A DNA stretch of 64,000 bases, from assembly GCA_964526645.1 (NCBI GenBank), contig CAZGJN010000016.1:4321-68320 (forward strand), read 5' to 3'. The notes beneath the pieces were generated by a model. The model saw only the letters and a program-made list of their open reading frames with translations. It did no database searches and had not been told where the DNA came from. The position numbers were made by a program, and so were the translations under genes. Every line of letters starts with the position of its first letter. The stretch's first letter is position 1. The stretch is from JADJNW01 sp964526645. GTDB lineage: Bacteria; Bacteroidota; Bacteroidia; Chitinophagales; Saprospiraceae. Shown in pieces: positions 1-8,072 of the stretch.

Positions 1-1
1 A

Positions 2-52
2 ACCGTTCGTTTAGCTGCGGCTAACATCAAAGCCAATCACTATCCTGGTTGA
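2..52 (+). CDS. Possible C-terminal end of an unidentified gene
   Basis: An open frame enters from the left edge and ends at a TGA at 50-52, giving 16 residues (TVRLAAANIKANHYPG). Codon choice looks ordinary for this genome, but the stretch is too short to identify, and the other frames also close quickly. It may simply be chance. From 53 to 151 there is AT-rich sequence without a recognisable gene, separating it from the convergent methyltransferase. Confidence 0.3.
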   Translation, partial: TVRLAAANIKANHYPG

Positions 53-151
53 AACATTCTACTAAAATAAAATCATGACTGCGCATTCAATCTTTATATT
101 TCTGCAAATCAACATGTTATAACCTATTGACTATCTGCTGATATGATTTTA

Positions 152-709
152 TCATCCTACCTCCTGATTGCGATAGCTTTTTAGAAAGACTTTTTTGCCT
201 CTGCCGGTCAAAGTAAAATCCTTGAAATTCAGGAAAATACCCGATAAAAGCTCTAATTCGGGACGCTTATGAGGCGTGATGATTATCAATTGGTCCGTGT
301 GTTGAAAAAGCTGATAGGTCAATGGAAAAAGCTGTTTTTTAGGACAAAGGTGCATGGCAAAGCTACAAATGATAGCTGAAAATTGCCCTTTTAGGTGCCC
401 CTGGATTACTTCCTCGAAAGATAGAGGGAGGCAGTTCTGATTAAAATTATTATGATAAGCTTCGTTCGTGTAGGGATCGCTTGCCAGCGGAAGGGGATAG
501 CCCATTTCGCGCAGCACGATGCTCACTTCGCCGCTGCCGCAGCAAAAGTCCAATACCTGACTGTAATCTATCCGGTGTGCATTTTGAAACAGTAAAGCCC
601 TAATCTCTTGGAAATGAGGATTTTCATAATCTTTACCAAAAGCTTGGTAGTAGCCCGTTGCGCCGAGTTTGCTGTATTGATTTCTGATGGCATCGTTTTT
701 TTTAGGCAT
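152..709 (-). CDS. Class I SAM-dependent methyltransferase
   Basis: The 185-residue protein has a clear SAM-binding motif I (VLDFCCGSGEVS, about residues 52-63) followed by an acidic strand end (LASDPY), the pattern of the Rossmann-like class I methyltransferase fold. A post-I segment (AIICSFAMHLCP) is also typical. The substrate cannot be told. The short length suggests a single small catalytic domain without an added recognition domain. It lies 56 nt downstream of the FAD dehydrogenase on the same strand and could be the last gene of the hydroxyproline operon, although it has no obvious role in that pathway. Start chosen at MPKKNDAIRN, the first ATG in frame. Confidence 0.75.
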   Translation of the reverse strand: MPKKNDAIRNQYSKLGATGYYQAFGKDYENPHFQEIRALLFQNAHRIDYSQVLDFCCGSGEVSIVLREMGYPLPLASDPYTNEAYHNNFNQNCLPLSFEEVIQGHLKGQFSAIICSFAMHLCPKKQLFPLTYQLFQHTDQLIIITPHKRPELELLSGIFLNFKDFTLTGRGKKVFLKSYRNQEVG

Positions 710-765
710 GCGCGTTTTTTTTATTGTTGCAAGGCAAGCTTTGGCAAAAGCACCCAGTTTTACAC

Positions 766-2022
766 CTATAACTTCCCAAAGCGCTCAGGTTCAAAAGCCT
801 TGATGTCCATACTTAAAGGGGTATTGTTCGCTATCTCAGATACCAACTTCCCTGTGCCTGCACCTAAGCTCAATCCGATCATAGAATGCCCCGTGGCGAG
901 TATAAGATTTTGAAATTGCCGACTCCGACCGAGGTAGGGCAGCCCGTCTGCCGAACAGGGACGATAACCGTACCAGATTTCCTCCATGGGTGGCAAAGGG
1001 ATATCAAAAGCGGGATAATATTTTTTCACTGCGTTCAAAATGCCCCGAACGCGGTTGAGCCGTGGCGGGGTTTTGGTGGCAGTGACTTCCATCGTACCGC
1101 CAAAGCGTGTGGCACCATTCATAGGCGTGAGTGCCACCCTGCCTTCCATAAGCACGGCAGGATAATTCAAACGGTGCCGAGGATCCGCCGACATAACCGA
1201 GTATCCTCTGCCGGGCATGAGCGGGATTTTGATCTGTAGCTTGGTAGCAAGCTCGCGACTCCAGGAGCCGGCAGCGAGCACCACCAAGTCTGTATCGTAT
1301 TGATTTTGTTGTGTTTGTACTTTTAAAACTTTTTTGGCGTGTGTAGAAAAACCTATTACTTCCTCCCTCGTAATTAATTGAATGCCTTGGGTTTGTAAAT
1401 AATTTAGCAGATTTTGCATGAGCGCATTTGGTTTGCAATGAGCATCGCATTTGAACAAAACTGCACCGAGGGCATTCACCTCTGTTTGTGGCTCCAATGC
1501 CTGCACTTCCTCGCGGGAGAGCAAAGCAGCGTCAAGGTCTAATTGTCTGGCTTTTTCTACCAATTCCGCTGCATGGTGCGCCTTTTCTTCTGATTGAAAC
1601 AATTCTAACAAGCCCTTATGCTCGTAGTAAAAGTCAAATCCAGGTGTTTGCCGCATTTCTTCATAACATTTCATACTCAACAAGGCAATGTCCCGTAGGG
1701 GTATAGCTGACTTTTCGATGTGCGCTGCCGAAGCACTGCGCATGAACTGAAGCCCCCACTGGATCAGCGCCAGATTGAGGCGGGGTTGTACATAAAAAGG
1801 GCTTTCCGGATTCCACATCCACTTGATGCCTGCCTTCACATTGCCAGGCGTTGCCAATGGGATAAAATGGCTGGGGCAGATGTACCCGGCATTGCCGTAG
1901 GAGCAGCTGTTGCGCATATCTCCCTTGTCAATTACGCTGACCTGCCATCCTTTTTGGTGCAAATAAAAAGCGGAGCTTAGTCCTACGATACCACCGCCGA
2001 TGATAGTTGCCTGCTGTGCCAT
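766..2022 (-). CDS. FAD-dependent D-amino acid (probable D-hydroxyproline) dehydrogenase, DadA-like
   Basis: This 418-residue flavoprotein begins with a dinucleotide-binding motif (IIGGGIVGLSSAFYL, from about residue 7) and an acidic second-strand end (SVIDKG). Its C-terminal block (GYRPCSADGLPYLGRS, then ATGHSMIGLSLGAGTGKL) is typical of the DadA/glycine-oxidase family. From family knowledge and context, it oxidises cis-4-hydroxy-D-proline to 1-pyrroline-4-hydroxy-2-carboxylate, passing electrons to the respiratory chain. The three upstream genes supply the epimerase, deaminase and semialdehyde dehydrogenase of the same route, which supports D-hydroxyproline as substrate over D-alanine. A 90-nt gap separates it from the epimerase gene. 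The exact substrate remains inferred. Confidence 0.85.
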   Translation of the reverse strand: MAQQATIIGGGIVGLSSAFYLHQKGWQVSVIDKGDMRNSCSYGNAGYICPSHFIPLATPGNVKAGIKWMWNPESPFYVQPRLNLALIQWGLQFMRSASAAHIEKSAIPLRDIALLSMKCYEEMRQTPGFDFYYEHKGLLELFQSEEKAHHAAELVEKARQLDLDAALLSREEVQALEPQTEVNALGAVLFKCDAHCKPNALMQNLLNYLQTQGIQLITREEVIGFSTHAKKVLKVQTQQNQYDTDLVVLAAGSWSRELATKLQIKIPLMPGRGYSVMSADPRHRLNYPAVLMEGRVALTPMNGATRFGGTMEVTATKTPPRLNRVRGILNAVKKYYPAFDIPLPPMEEIWYGYRPCSADGLPYLGRSRQFQNLILATGHSMIGLSLGAGTGKLVSEIANNTPLSMDIKAFEPERFGKL

Positions 2023-2112
2023 ATTCTTATATCATTTTTAGTATGAAAACCCTGTAAGTTAAGCGCTTTTTAGATTTTGCAAATTGTAAAATTCACGAAA
2101 ATCCTGTGCGCT

Positions 2113-3117
2113 TTAAATCACCTGAAAACCAAAGGCATAGGGATCGTCATCAGGGTCAATGGTGATGGTATTGTAGCCGTAAATTTTTGCCCAACCCTCA
2201 ATGCTGGGGCGGATAGCGGGTTTGCCCTGGATGGTTGTTTCTTCTTCAATCTGACCGATAAATTGCGACCCAATGATGCTTTCGTGAATAAAAGTGACAC
2301 CTTTACTCAATTTCCCTTTGGCGTGCCACTGCGCCATACGCGCCGAAGTGCCCGTACCACAAGGCGAGCGGTCAATCGCTTTGTCTCCATAAAAAACGGC
2401 ATTACGGGCCGTAGCATTCGGGTCAATCGTTTTGCCTGTCCAAAGGATGTGGCTACAGCCCTGTATGGTAGGATTTTCAGGATGAATAAAAGTGTATTGT
2501 TTGTTGATGTGTTGGCGTAATTTCCGGCTCCAGGAGATGAGTTGTTCAACTGTGAAGTGCTCCAAGCCAGGGAAATTTTGTTGTACATCCACAATCGCAT
2601 AAAAATTGCCACCATAAGCCACATCCATTGTGAGTGTACCCAGTTCGGGGCATTCAGCTACCACTTGCGTTGCTGCAAGGAAAGACTTCACATTGGTAAG
2701 CTTTACGCTTGTCACTTTTCTGCCTGCTTGATGATATTCCACTTCTACCAATCCTGCCGGCGCTTCTAAGCGCAGCTTTCCCGGCGTTTTAGGGCTGATC
2801 AATCCTTGCTCGATAGCAATAGTGACCGTTCCAATCATACCGTGCCCACACATAGGCAGGCAGCCACTGGTTTCGATAAAAAGCACAGCCGCATCATTTT
2901 TTTTATCGTGTGGCGGGTACAAAATGCTGCCACTCATCATATCGTGTCCTCTGGGTTCAAACATCAAACCCTTGCGGATCCAGTCATATTCTTGCAAAAA
3001 ATGCAAGCGCTTTTCGCTCATATCATTACCCTCAAGAATCGGACCACCGCCAGCCACGACTCGCACGGGATTGCCACAGGTGTGTGCATCAATGCAAAAA
3101 AATGTTTTGGAAGCCAT
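2113..3117 (-). CDS. 4-hydroxyproline 2-epimerase (proline racemase family)
   Basis: The 334-residue protein carries both catalytic cysteines of the proline racemase family: C90 in MCGHGMIGT and C253 in SPCGTGTSARMA. In the related trans-3-hydroxyproline dehydratase one cysteine is replaced by threonine, so two cysteines favour epimerase or racemase activity. The operon context points to trans-4-hydroxy-L-proline to cis-4-hydroxy-D-proline, the first step of the pathway. It starts 4 nt after the stop of the semialdehyde dehydrogenase, so the two are almost certainly cotranscribed. Proline racemase activity cannot be excluded from sequence alone. Confidence 0.9.
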   Translation of the reverse strand: MASKTFFCIDAHTCGNPVRVVAGGGPILEGNDMSEKRLHFLQEYDWIRKGLMFEPRGHDMMSGSILYPPHDKKNDAAVLFIETSGCLPMCGHGMIGTVTIAIEQGLISPKTPGKLRLEAPAGLVEVEYHQAGRKVTSVKLTNVKSFLAATQVVAECPELGTLTMDVAYGGNFYAIVDVQQNFPGLEHFTVEQLISWSRKLRQHINKQYTFIHPENPTIQGCSHILWTGKTIDPNATARNAVFYGDKAIDRSPCGTGTSARMAQWHAKGKLSKGVTFIHESIIGSQFIGQIEEETTIQGKPAIRPSIEGWAKIYGYNTITIDPDDDPYAFGFQVI

Positions 3118-3121
3118 ATTT

Positions 3122-4612
3122 TTACAGACTCGCTTTCGTAAATTTATTATTGACCAAGCGCCAGATATTTCGAGTGTTTTTATCTTTTAATTCATCGGGC
3201 AACAACTCCTGTGGGCAGTTTTGAAAGCTAATGGGCCGCACCCAGCGTTTGACAGCCTGAACGCCTACAGCCGTAAATCGGCTATCCGTGGTAGCCGGAA
3301 ACGGGCCGCCGTGTACCATACTGGCGCATACCTCCACACCTGTGGGAACACCATTGAAAATAACGCGCCCCGCTATGGCTTGTGCTGCTTCGATAAGGGC
3401 TTGGTGCTGCTCAAAATCGGATAAGGTTCCGTGAATGGAAGCCGTCAATTGTCCTTCTACTGCCTGCAAGACTTCCTTCATGGCAAGCTGATTCGGGCAG
3501 GAGATAAGCAACGAAAAGGGTCCGAACACTTCTTCGTGCAAAACCGGATTTTGTAAAAAAGTAGTACTGCTCACGGTCGCTACTGCTGGTACAGGCTCGG
3601 TGGGAGCGGCTGCCGAGGCGATAAGGCTTACCCCTTTCTGCGAAAGCGTTTGTTGGAGTTTGCTCAAGTAATTAGCTTCAATGCCTGCATGTAGCATTTT
3701 GCTCGGAGCAGCGTGTGCAATGGCTTGCCCCAGTAGCTGCAAAAAAACGTCCAAATTTTTACTTTCAATAGCGATCATCAAACCAGGATTGGTACAAAAC
3801 TGCCCCATGCCGAGCGTGATGGAATCGGCAATCATACTTGCCAGTGTAGCGTTATTTTGTTGGAGAATTTCAGGCAGCAGCACAATGGGATTGACACTGC
3901 TCATTTCTGCAAACAATGGGATCGGCTTTTTGCGCCGTTGAACGTGGTCGTACAGGGCTTTGCCACCTGCAAAAGACCCCGTAAAACCTACAGCTTTGGT
4001 ATGAGGATGTTGCACCAGCATCTGACCCACTTCAAAACCACAACCATGAACATGCTGAAAGACACCTTCGGGCATACCACAGCTATCCATAGCTTTAAAA
4101 ATCGCCTGCGCTACCATTTCTGACGTCTGTGGATGCGCCGGATGCGCCTTCACAATGACGGGGCAGCCAGCTGCTAAAGCCGAAGCCGTATCGCCTCCTG
4201 CGGTAGAATAGGCAAAAGGAAAATTGCTCGCTCCGAATACAACCACGGGCCCCAATGGGAAAAGCATTTTTCGCAAATCGGGCTTGGGAGGCACTCGGTC
4301 AGAGATAGCCGTGTCAATGGATGCTTCCACCCAGCTGCCTTCGCGGAGCATTGCAGCAAATGATCGTAGCTGAAAAACAGTGCGAGCACGCTCTCCTATC
4401 AGTCTGCCTTCCGGCAAATTGGTCTCTTTTTGGGTGGTTTGAATTAAAGTACTACCCAGATTTTCTATTTCAATAGCGATGGCTTCCAAAAACGAGGCTT
4501 TTCGCACCGGTGCTTCTTTTCTGTACCATTCAAAAGCCTGTGCCGCCATTTGCACCTTCGCGTTGATCTCGGTAGGGGTAGCATCTTGAAACATCGTACT
4601 TTGATTGCGCAT
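3122..4612 (-). CDS. 2-oxoglutarate semialdehyde (2,5-dioxopentanoate) dehydrogenase
   Basis: A 496-residue aldehyde dehydrogenase. The nucleophile is C273 in GQFCTNPG, and the general base is E236 in FAEMSSVNP; both contexts are those of the type III alpha-ketoglutaric semialdehyde dehydrogenases found in hydroxyproline and sugar-acid clusters. The cofactor-side segment (FGASNFPFAYSTAGGD) is also characteristic. It oxidises 2-oxoglutarate semialdehyde to 2-oxoglutarate, the last pathway step. It lies 6 nt after the deaminase gene and 4 nt before the epimerase gene. An alternative start at the internal methionine 7 (MFQDAT) is possible. Confidence 0.9.
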   Translation of the reverse strand: MRNQSTMFQDATPTEINAKVQMAAQAFEWYRKEAPVRKASFLEAIAIEIENLGSTLIQTTQKETNLPEGRLIGERARTVFQLRSFAAMLREGSWVEASIDTAISDRVPPKPDLRKMLFPLGPVVVFGASNFPFAYSTAGGDTASALAAGCPVIVKAHPAHPQTSEMVAQAIFKAMDSCGMPEGVFQHVHGCGFEVGQMLVQHPHTKAVGFTGSFAGGKALYDHVQRRKKPIPLFAEMSSVNPIVLLPEILQQNNATLASMIADSITLGMGQFCTNPGLMIAIESKNLDVFLQLLGQAIAHAAPSKMLHAGIEANYLSKLQQTLSQKGVSLIASAAAPTEPVPAVATVSSTTFLQNPVLHEEVFGPFSLLISCPNQLAMKEVLQAVEGQLTASIHGTLSDFEQHQALIEAAQAIAGRVIFNGVPTGVEVCASMVHGGPFPATTDSRFTAVGVQAVKRWVRPISFQNCPQELLPDELKDKNTRNIWRLVNNKFTKASL

Positions 4613-4618
4613 ACGCGG

Positions 4619-5527
4619 TTAAATTTCCGGCAGTGCCGGGCGATTTTGAATGCCTTTCTGGATTATTTGCAAAATGCTTTCGCGCTCTTCACCGGTAAGC
4701 ACAAGGCGCGGCGCGCGGACCCATTCGGTACCAATACCGGTTTGCGCTTCTGCTAATTTGATGTATTGCACCAATTTTGGATGAATATCAAGTTCTAATA
4801 CTGGCAAAAACCACCTGTAAATTTGCAGCGCTTCTGCTATTCTACCTGCCTTTATCAAACGATAGATCACCACTGTCTCTTGTGGAAAAGCACAGACCAA
4901 GCCGGCCACCCAGCCATGCGCGCCCATGAGCAGCGCTTCCATCGCCAGGGTATCCACACCACAAAGGACTTTAAGCCGTTCGCCAAAACGATTGATCAGC
5001 CTTGTGACGTTGGAGACATCGCGGGTGGATTCTTTCACTGCCTGAATATTAGGGTGTTCTGTGAGTGCTTCAAACATATCGAGCGTCACTTCGATCTTAT
5101 AATCTACTGGGTTATTGTAGATCATAATGGGCAGATCGGTAGCCTTTGCAATTGTCTTAAAAAAAGTAAGCGTTTCGCGGTCGTCGCTTTTGTAGCGCAT
5201 CGGAGGCAGCAGCATCAGTCCATCAGCGCCCCAGTTGTAGGCAAGATGGGCTTGCCGGATGGCTTCTTTTGTAGCACCTTCTGCTATGTTCAGGATGACG
5301 GGAATTTTTCCTTCTACGGCTGCCAAAGCGTCTTTCACCAGGATTTCTTTCTCTTCCAGGCTCAGGGTACTTGCTTCCCCCAATGAGCCACCCAAAATGA
5401 TGCCATCCACGCCTGCTGCTACTTGTGCGCTCAGATTTTTCCGAAACATAGGCAAATCCAGTTCGTCATCAGCTGTAAATTTGGTAGTTAGCGCCGGAAA
5501 AACCCCCTGCCAGTCAAAAGATTTCAT
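4619..5527 (-). CDS. DHDPS-family lyase, probable 1-pyrroline-4-hydroxy-2-carboxylate deaminase
   Basis: This 302-residue TIM-barrel protein has the Schiff-base lysine K165 (IQAVKESTRD) and the conserved tyrosine Y137 (IMIYNNP) of the dihydrodipicolinate synthase/N-acetylneuraminate lyase family. The GTTGE-type substrate motif appears as GGSLGEAS (residues 46-53), a deviation from true DHDPS. With epimerase, dehydrogenase and semialdehyde dehydrogenase in one run, the best assignment is the deaminase that turns 1-pyrroline-4-hydroxy-2-carboxylate into 2-oxoglutarate semialdehyde and ammonia. It is the first of the four pathway genes and begins only 24 nt after the actin-fold gene upstream, so it may be transcribed with it. 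Confidence 0.85.
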   Translation of the reverse strand: MKSFDWQGVFPALTTKFTADDELDLPMFRKNLSAQVAAGVDGIILGGSLGEASTLSLEEKEILVKDALAAVEGKIPVILNIAEGATKEAIRQAHLAYNWGADGLMLLPPMRYKSDDRETLTFFKTIAKATDLPIMIYNNPVDYKIEVTLDMFEALTEHPNIQAVKESTRDVSNVTRLINRFGERLKVLCGVDTLAMEALLMGAHGWVAGLVCAFPQETVVIYRLIKAGRIAEALQIYRWFLPVLELDIHPKLVQYIKLAEAQTGIGTEWVRAPRLVLTGEERESILQIIQKGIQNRPALPEI

Positions 5528-5551
5528 AAGCTTGTATTTTGCTGTTCTAAA

Positions 5552-6541
5552 TCAAAGGGTGAGCAAAAATCCAATGGTGAAATTGCTGTCCCAATCGAAT
5601 ACAAAAGTATCACAACCCGAGCCATCTACCAAAGCCCTGTAGATGTTGAGCCCCGCTTGTACTTTTTCTCCTTTTAGATCATATTCGTTTGGCGCTTTTA
5701 GTACAGTATAGCGTTCTTTGCCATTGCGGTGGGTTTTAGCTAACTCAAAAGGCGCACCACCAATGATAAAGCAGGTTTTGGCTTTATTAGAAGGGACTTT
5801 GGCAGCTATTGCTTTGATCGCAGCAAACACTGTTTCGCTGCTTGTGCCGTTTTGATAATATTTAGAACCATAGCTTTCAAGGCTTTTCATAGTGCCATTT
5901 TCCAGCCAGGAAACTTTGGTATTGCCAGACCCAATATCTACCACAAAAGCATTGCCTTCATATACTTTGGGCAGGGTCGCTTTTAGTGCGTATTGCCCTT
6001 CCTGAGTGGCATTAACGGTGTTGACAACGTATTTCAAAGATTTCAAACCGGCTTGAATTTTTACGACCTCCGGGGATTTTGCAGCGCTGGAGCTTACTAC
6101 GAAGTGAATATCATTAGGACCCACACCAAAATCGAGCATTTGGGCGATATATTTTTTCAATCCGCTGCGCACATCTTCTTCCGTAGCCATATTTTCATGC
6201 ACCAGGCTGGAGCCAAATTCTGCTTTTTCCAGTTTCCAGTTCTTTTTTGAATCTACATTGATTATGAAGGAATTAAAGCCAGAAGCTCCTAATTCTACTA
6301 CGCCTTTCAATTTACCATTGACAGGAGCAGGGGGATTGTAAGTGAAGGAAGCACTCTTGCGGGAAGTATTCTGCTGGTCAATTTTCGCAGGGCTTTCATT
6401 TTCAGGGCTTGAAATGTCCGTTTTTTCGGTCGAAACTTCTTTTTGGGCTGAGTTGGAAGTAAAATAACGGAATGCAAAAAATGCACCCGCGACAATGATA
6501 ACTACAATTAAAAGCTTGGAAAAAGTGGTTAATCGAGCCAT
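5552..6541 (-). CDS. Membrane-anchored actin-fold (ASKHA/Ppx-GppA-like) protein of unknown function
   Basis: 329 residues. The N-terminus (MARLTTFSKLLIVVIIVAGA) gives one membrane helix at about residues 9-26, followed by a low-complexity Ser/Glu/Asn linker. The remainder has two segments resembling actin-fold phosphate loops: VVELGASGFNSFIINVD and VVDIGSGNTKVSWLENG, the second being a good DxGSGNxK motif, plus a later IIGGAP strand. This suggests an ATPase/phosphatase-like domain outside the inner membrane or facing the periplasm; activity is unknown. The first ten residues nearly repeat those of the SBP-OmpA protein at 8073-9605, implying a common complex. The ATG at 6541 was chosen because longer frames run through the tRNA. 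Confidence 0.65.
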   Translation of the reverse strand: MARLTTFSKLLIVVIIVAGAFFAFRYFTSNSAQKEVSTEKTDISSPENESPAKIDQQNTSRKSASFTYNPPAPVNGKLKGVVELGASGFNSFIINVDSKKNWKLEKAEFGSSLVHENMATEEDVRSGLKKYIAQMLDFGVGPNDIHFVVSSSAAKSPEVVKIQAGLKSLKYVVNTVNATQEGQYALKATLPKVYEGNAFVVDIGSGNTKVSWLENGTMKSLESYGSKYYQNGTSSETVFAAIKAIAAKVPSNKAKTCFIIGGAPFELAKTHRNGKERYTVLKAPNEYDLKGEKVQAGLNIYRALVDGSGCDTFVFDWDSNFTIGFLLTL

Positions 6542-6608
6542 GGTTTTGTTTTTTTGTTTGAAGAGAATTTTGTAAAAAAAGAAAGCCCCTTTTCTGAAGG
6601 AGCTTTTG

Positions 6609-6683
<75 letters not shown>

Positions 6684-6697
6684 GTGTTTTATCTTTT

Positions 6698-6771
6698 TTG
6701 GATGATGGGGCTCGAACCCACGACCTCCCCGACAGCATCGGGGCGCTCTAACCAGCTGAGCTACAACCACC
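6698..6771 (-). tRNA. tRNA-like tandem copy of tRNA-His with a replaced anticodon arm (possible pseudo-tRNA)
   Basis: D-arm, T-arm, 5' acceptor strand and even the flanking GTGTTTT match the neighbouring tRNA-His, including the shared T5:T68 mismatch. The anticodon arm differs: CCCCG-ATGCTGT-CGGGG, placing GCT at anticodon positions 34-36. GCT would read serine AGC/AGT codons, but the long variable arm of tRNA-Ser is absent. The 3' acceptor strand ends CATCCAA, losing the 1:72 pair and the C73 discriminator. It is probably a decayed or repurposed duplicate; a functional role is not excluded. Confidence 0.5.
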
Positions 6772-6940
6772 GTGTTTTGACAGAAAATGGCTGTAAAGCT
6801 TTCGCCCACAACCACTTTCATAAAGTAATGCAAAGATAAAAAAGTTCCGATAATCTTCGTATTTCAAAAAAAGATTTTTGCTGTGAGGCATTTGTTTTGC
6901 CATAGTTTTGATTAAATTCACCTCCAAGAAAAAATTGAAA

Positions 6941-7393
6941 ATGAAGAAAATACTTGCCTTGCTGATGATAGCGCTTTTAGTTAGCTGCCGTCAGGATACC
7001 AACACAAATAACCAATCGTTACTTGAATCAGCGCCGCCACTTCAAGTTAAGCTCTATTGTGAAGATATTGCCCCAGGAGCAGACCAACCCCAGTTTGCTG
7101 TTTATGCTATCATCAATGAAAGCAAAGCCAAAATTACAGAAATCGGCGTGGCATGCCAACCGATAGAACAAGCTGAATTTGCAACCTATGAGATTCCTGA
7201 TGATGCTTTATCGGCAGTGGGTGGCTGGTGGGCTGGTGCAGGCGATTACTTTTATGCCAAAAAAGAAGGAAAAAAGGTGGGCATTTACTATGCTGGTGTG
7301 GATGAAGCAATGGAAACGCCTGGCTATCCATATCAAAGGGTAGCAACCTATGATAATGGGAAATTCAGTGTAAGTTTTCCTTCATTGCAATAA
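6941..7393 (+). CDS. Small lipoprotein of unknown function
   Basis: The 150-residue protein starts MKKILALLMIALLVSC, a clean lipoprotein signal with lipidation expected at C16. The mature part has no motif I recognise; it contains a Gly/Trp-rich stretch (VGGWWAGAGDYFYAKKEGKK). An in-frame TTG at 6908 would add 11 residues before the signal peptide, so the ATG is preferred. It stands alone on the plus strand between the tRNA pair and a convergent outer-membrane protein gene. Confidence 0.65.
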   Translation: MKKILALLMIALLVSCRQDTNTNNQSLLESAPPLQVKLYCEDIAPGADQPQFAVYAIINESKAKITEIGVACQPIEQAEFATYEIPDDALSAVGGWWAGAGDYFYAKKEGKKVGIYYAGVDEAMETPGYPYQRVATYDNGKFSVSFPSLQ

Positions 7394-7416
7394 GATTTTT
7401 ACTTTTCAAAGTTCAA

Positions 7417-7962
7417 TCAATCTTTTTCCCAGAATTTCCAGTTAAAACCCTCGCGTTTGCGGCGATTTTTCTTTTTATTGCCACCACCAAAAGGCTTCCA
7501 TTCTCTTTTTACCAAAATATAACGAATGGAAATTCCTGTTTGGCTGTAAAAATTCTCTTCCCCACCCGAAATATTAATAGCAGGTTTGAAATCGTAGGTC
7601 AGGTTCAGTCGCCCAATAGAAAACTCAATACCACCAATAAAAGTAAGTCCAAAGGGGTCTTTGATTGGTGCTTCTCCATTGGGTTCATTGATCCAGCCTT
7701 TGTGCAAGCCGCCGCCGTAGTACAAGTTAAACCTTCTGGAAAGGATCGGAAAATGCTGCTCGCCCATGAGGGTTAAAAGGACTTCTTCTCGTTGTAGGCT
7801 GGATTGAAGAATACCTTCCAGGGTTGCTTTTTTTGCGATCCGCTGCTTGATGCTGAGCCCCCAGTCAGTACCCAGGCGCATGCCTGCGGCCGTGTTGTAA
7901 GATTGTGCAGAAAAATGTTGCGCAATGGCAATGCCGATAAGTAGCAATAATACTTTCTTCAT
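7417..7962 (-). CDS. Probable outer-membrane beta-barrel protein
   Basis: 181 residues with a Sec signal peptide (MKKVLLLLIGIAIAQHFSAQ, cleavage likely after SAQ). The mature sequence shows alternating strands rich in Gly and aromatics (RFNLYYGGGLHKGW, FGLTFIGGIEFSIGRLNLTY), as in small Bacteroidota barrel proteins, and ends in a strongly basic tail (KKKNRRKR). No specific function is evident. A GTG two codons upstream is the alternative start. It lies 110 nt downstream of the SBP-OmpA gene on the same strand and may be read with it. Confidence 0.55.
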   Translation of the reverse strand: MKKVLLLLIGIAIAQHFSAQSYNTAAGMRLGTDWGLSIKQRIAKKATLEGILQSSLQREEVLLTLMGEQHFPILSRRFNLYYGGGLHKGWINEPNGEAPIKDPFGLTFIGGIEFSIGRLNLTYDFKPAINISGGEENFYSQTGISIRYILVKREWKPFGGGNKKKNRRKREGFNWKFWEKD

Positions 7963-8072
7963 TCCCACAAAACGCAGGTGCTCGAAACAGTAGTATTGTT
8001 TTTTTCAAAATATTTTCATAAAAAAGTTGTGCCCTACGTGAAAGTACAGCACAACTTTTTTGCAAAACAGGA

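Noticed and set aside
1004..1450. Frame of 148 codons inside the FAD dehydrogenase gene
   Set aside because: Overlaps a well-supported gene in another frame and has no family features.
2113..3117. trans-3-hydroxy-L-proline dehydratase
   Set aside because: Those enzymes have threonine at the second catalytic position; here both cysteines (C90, C253) are present.
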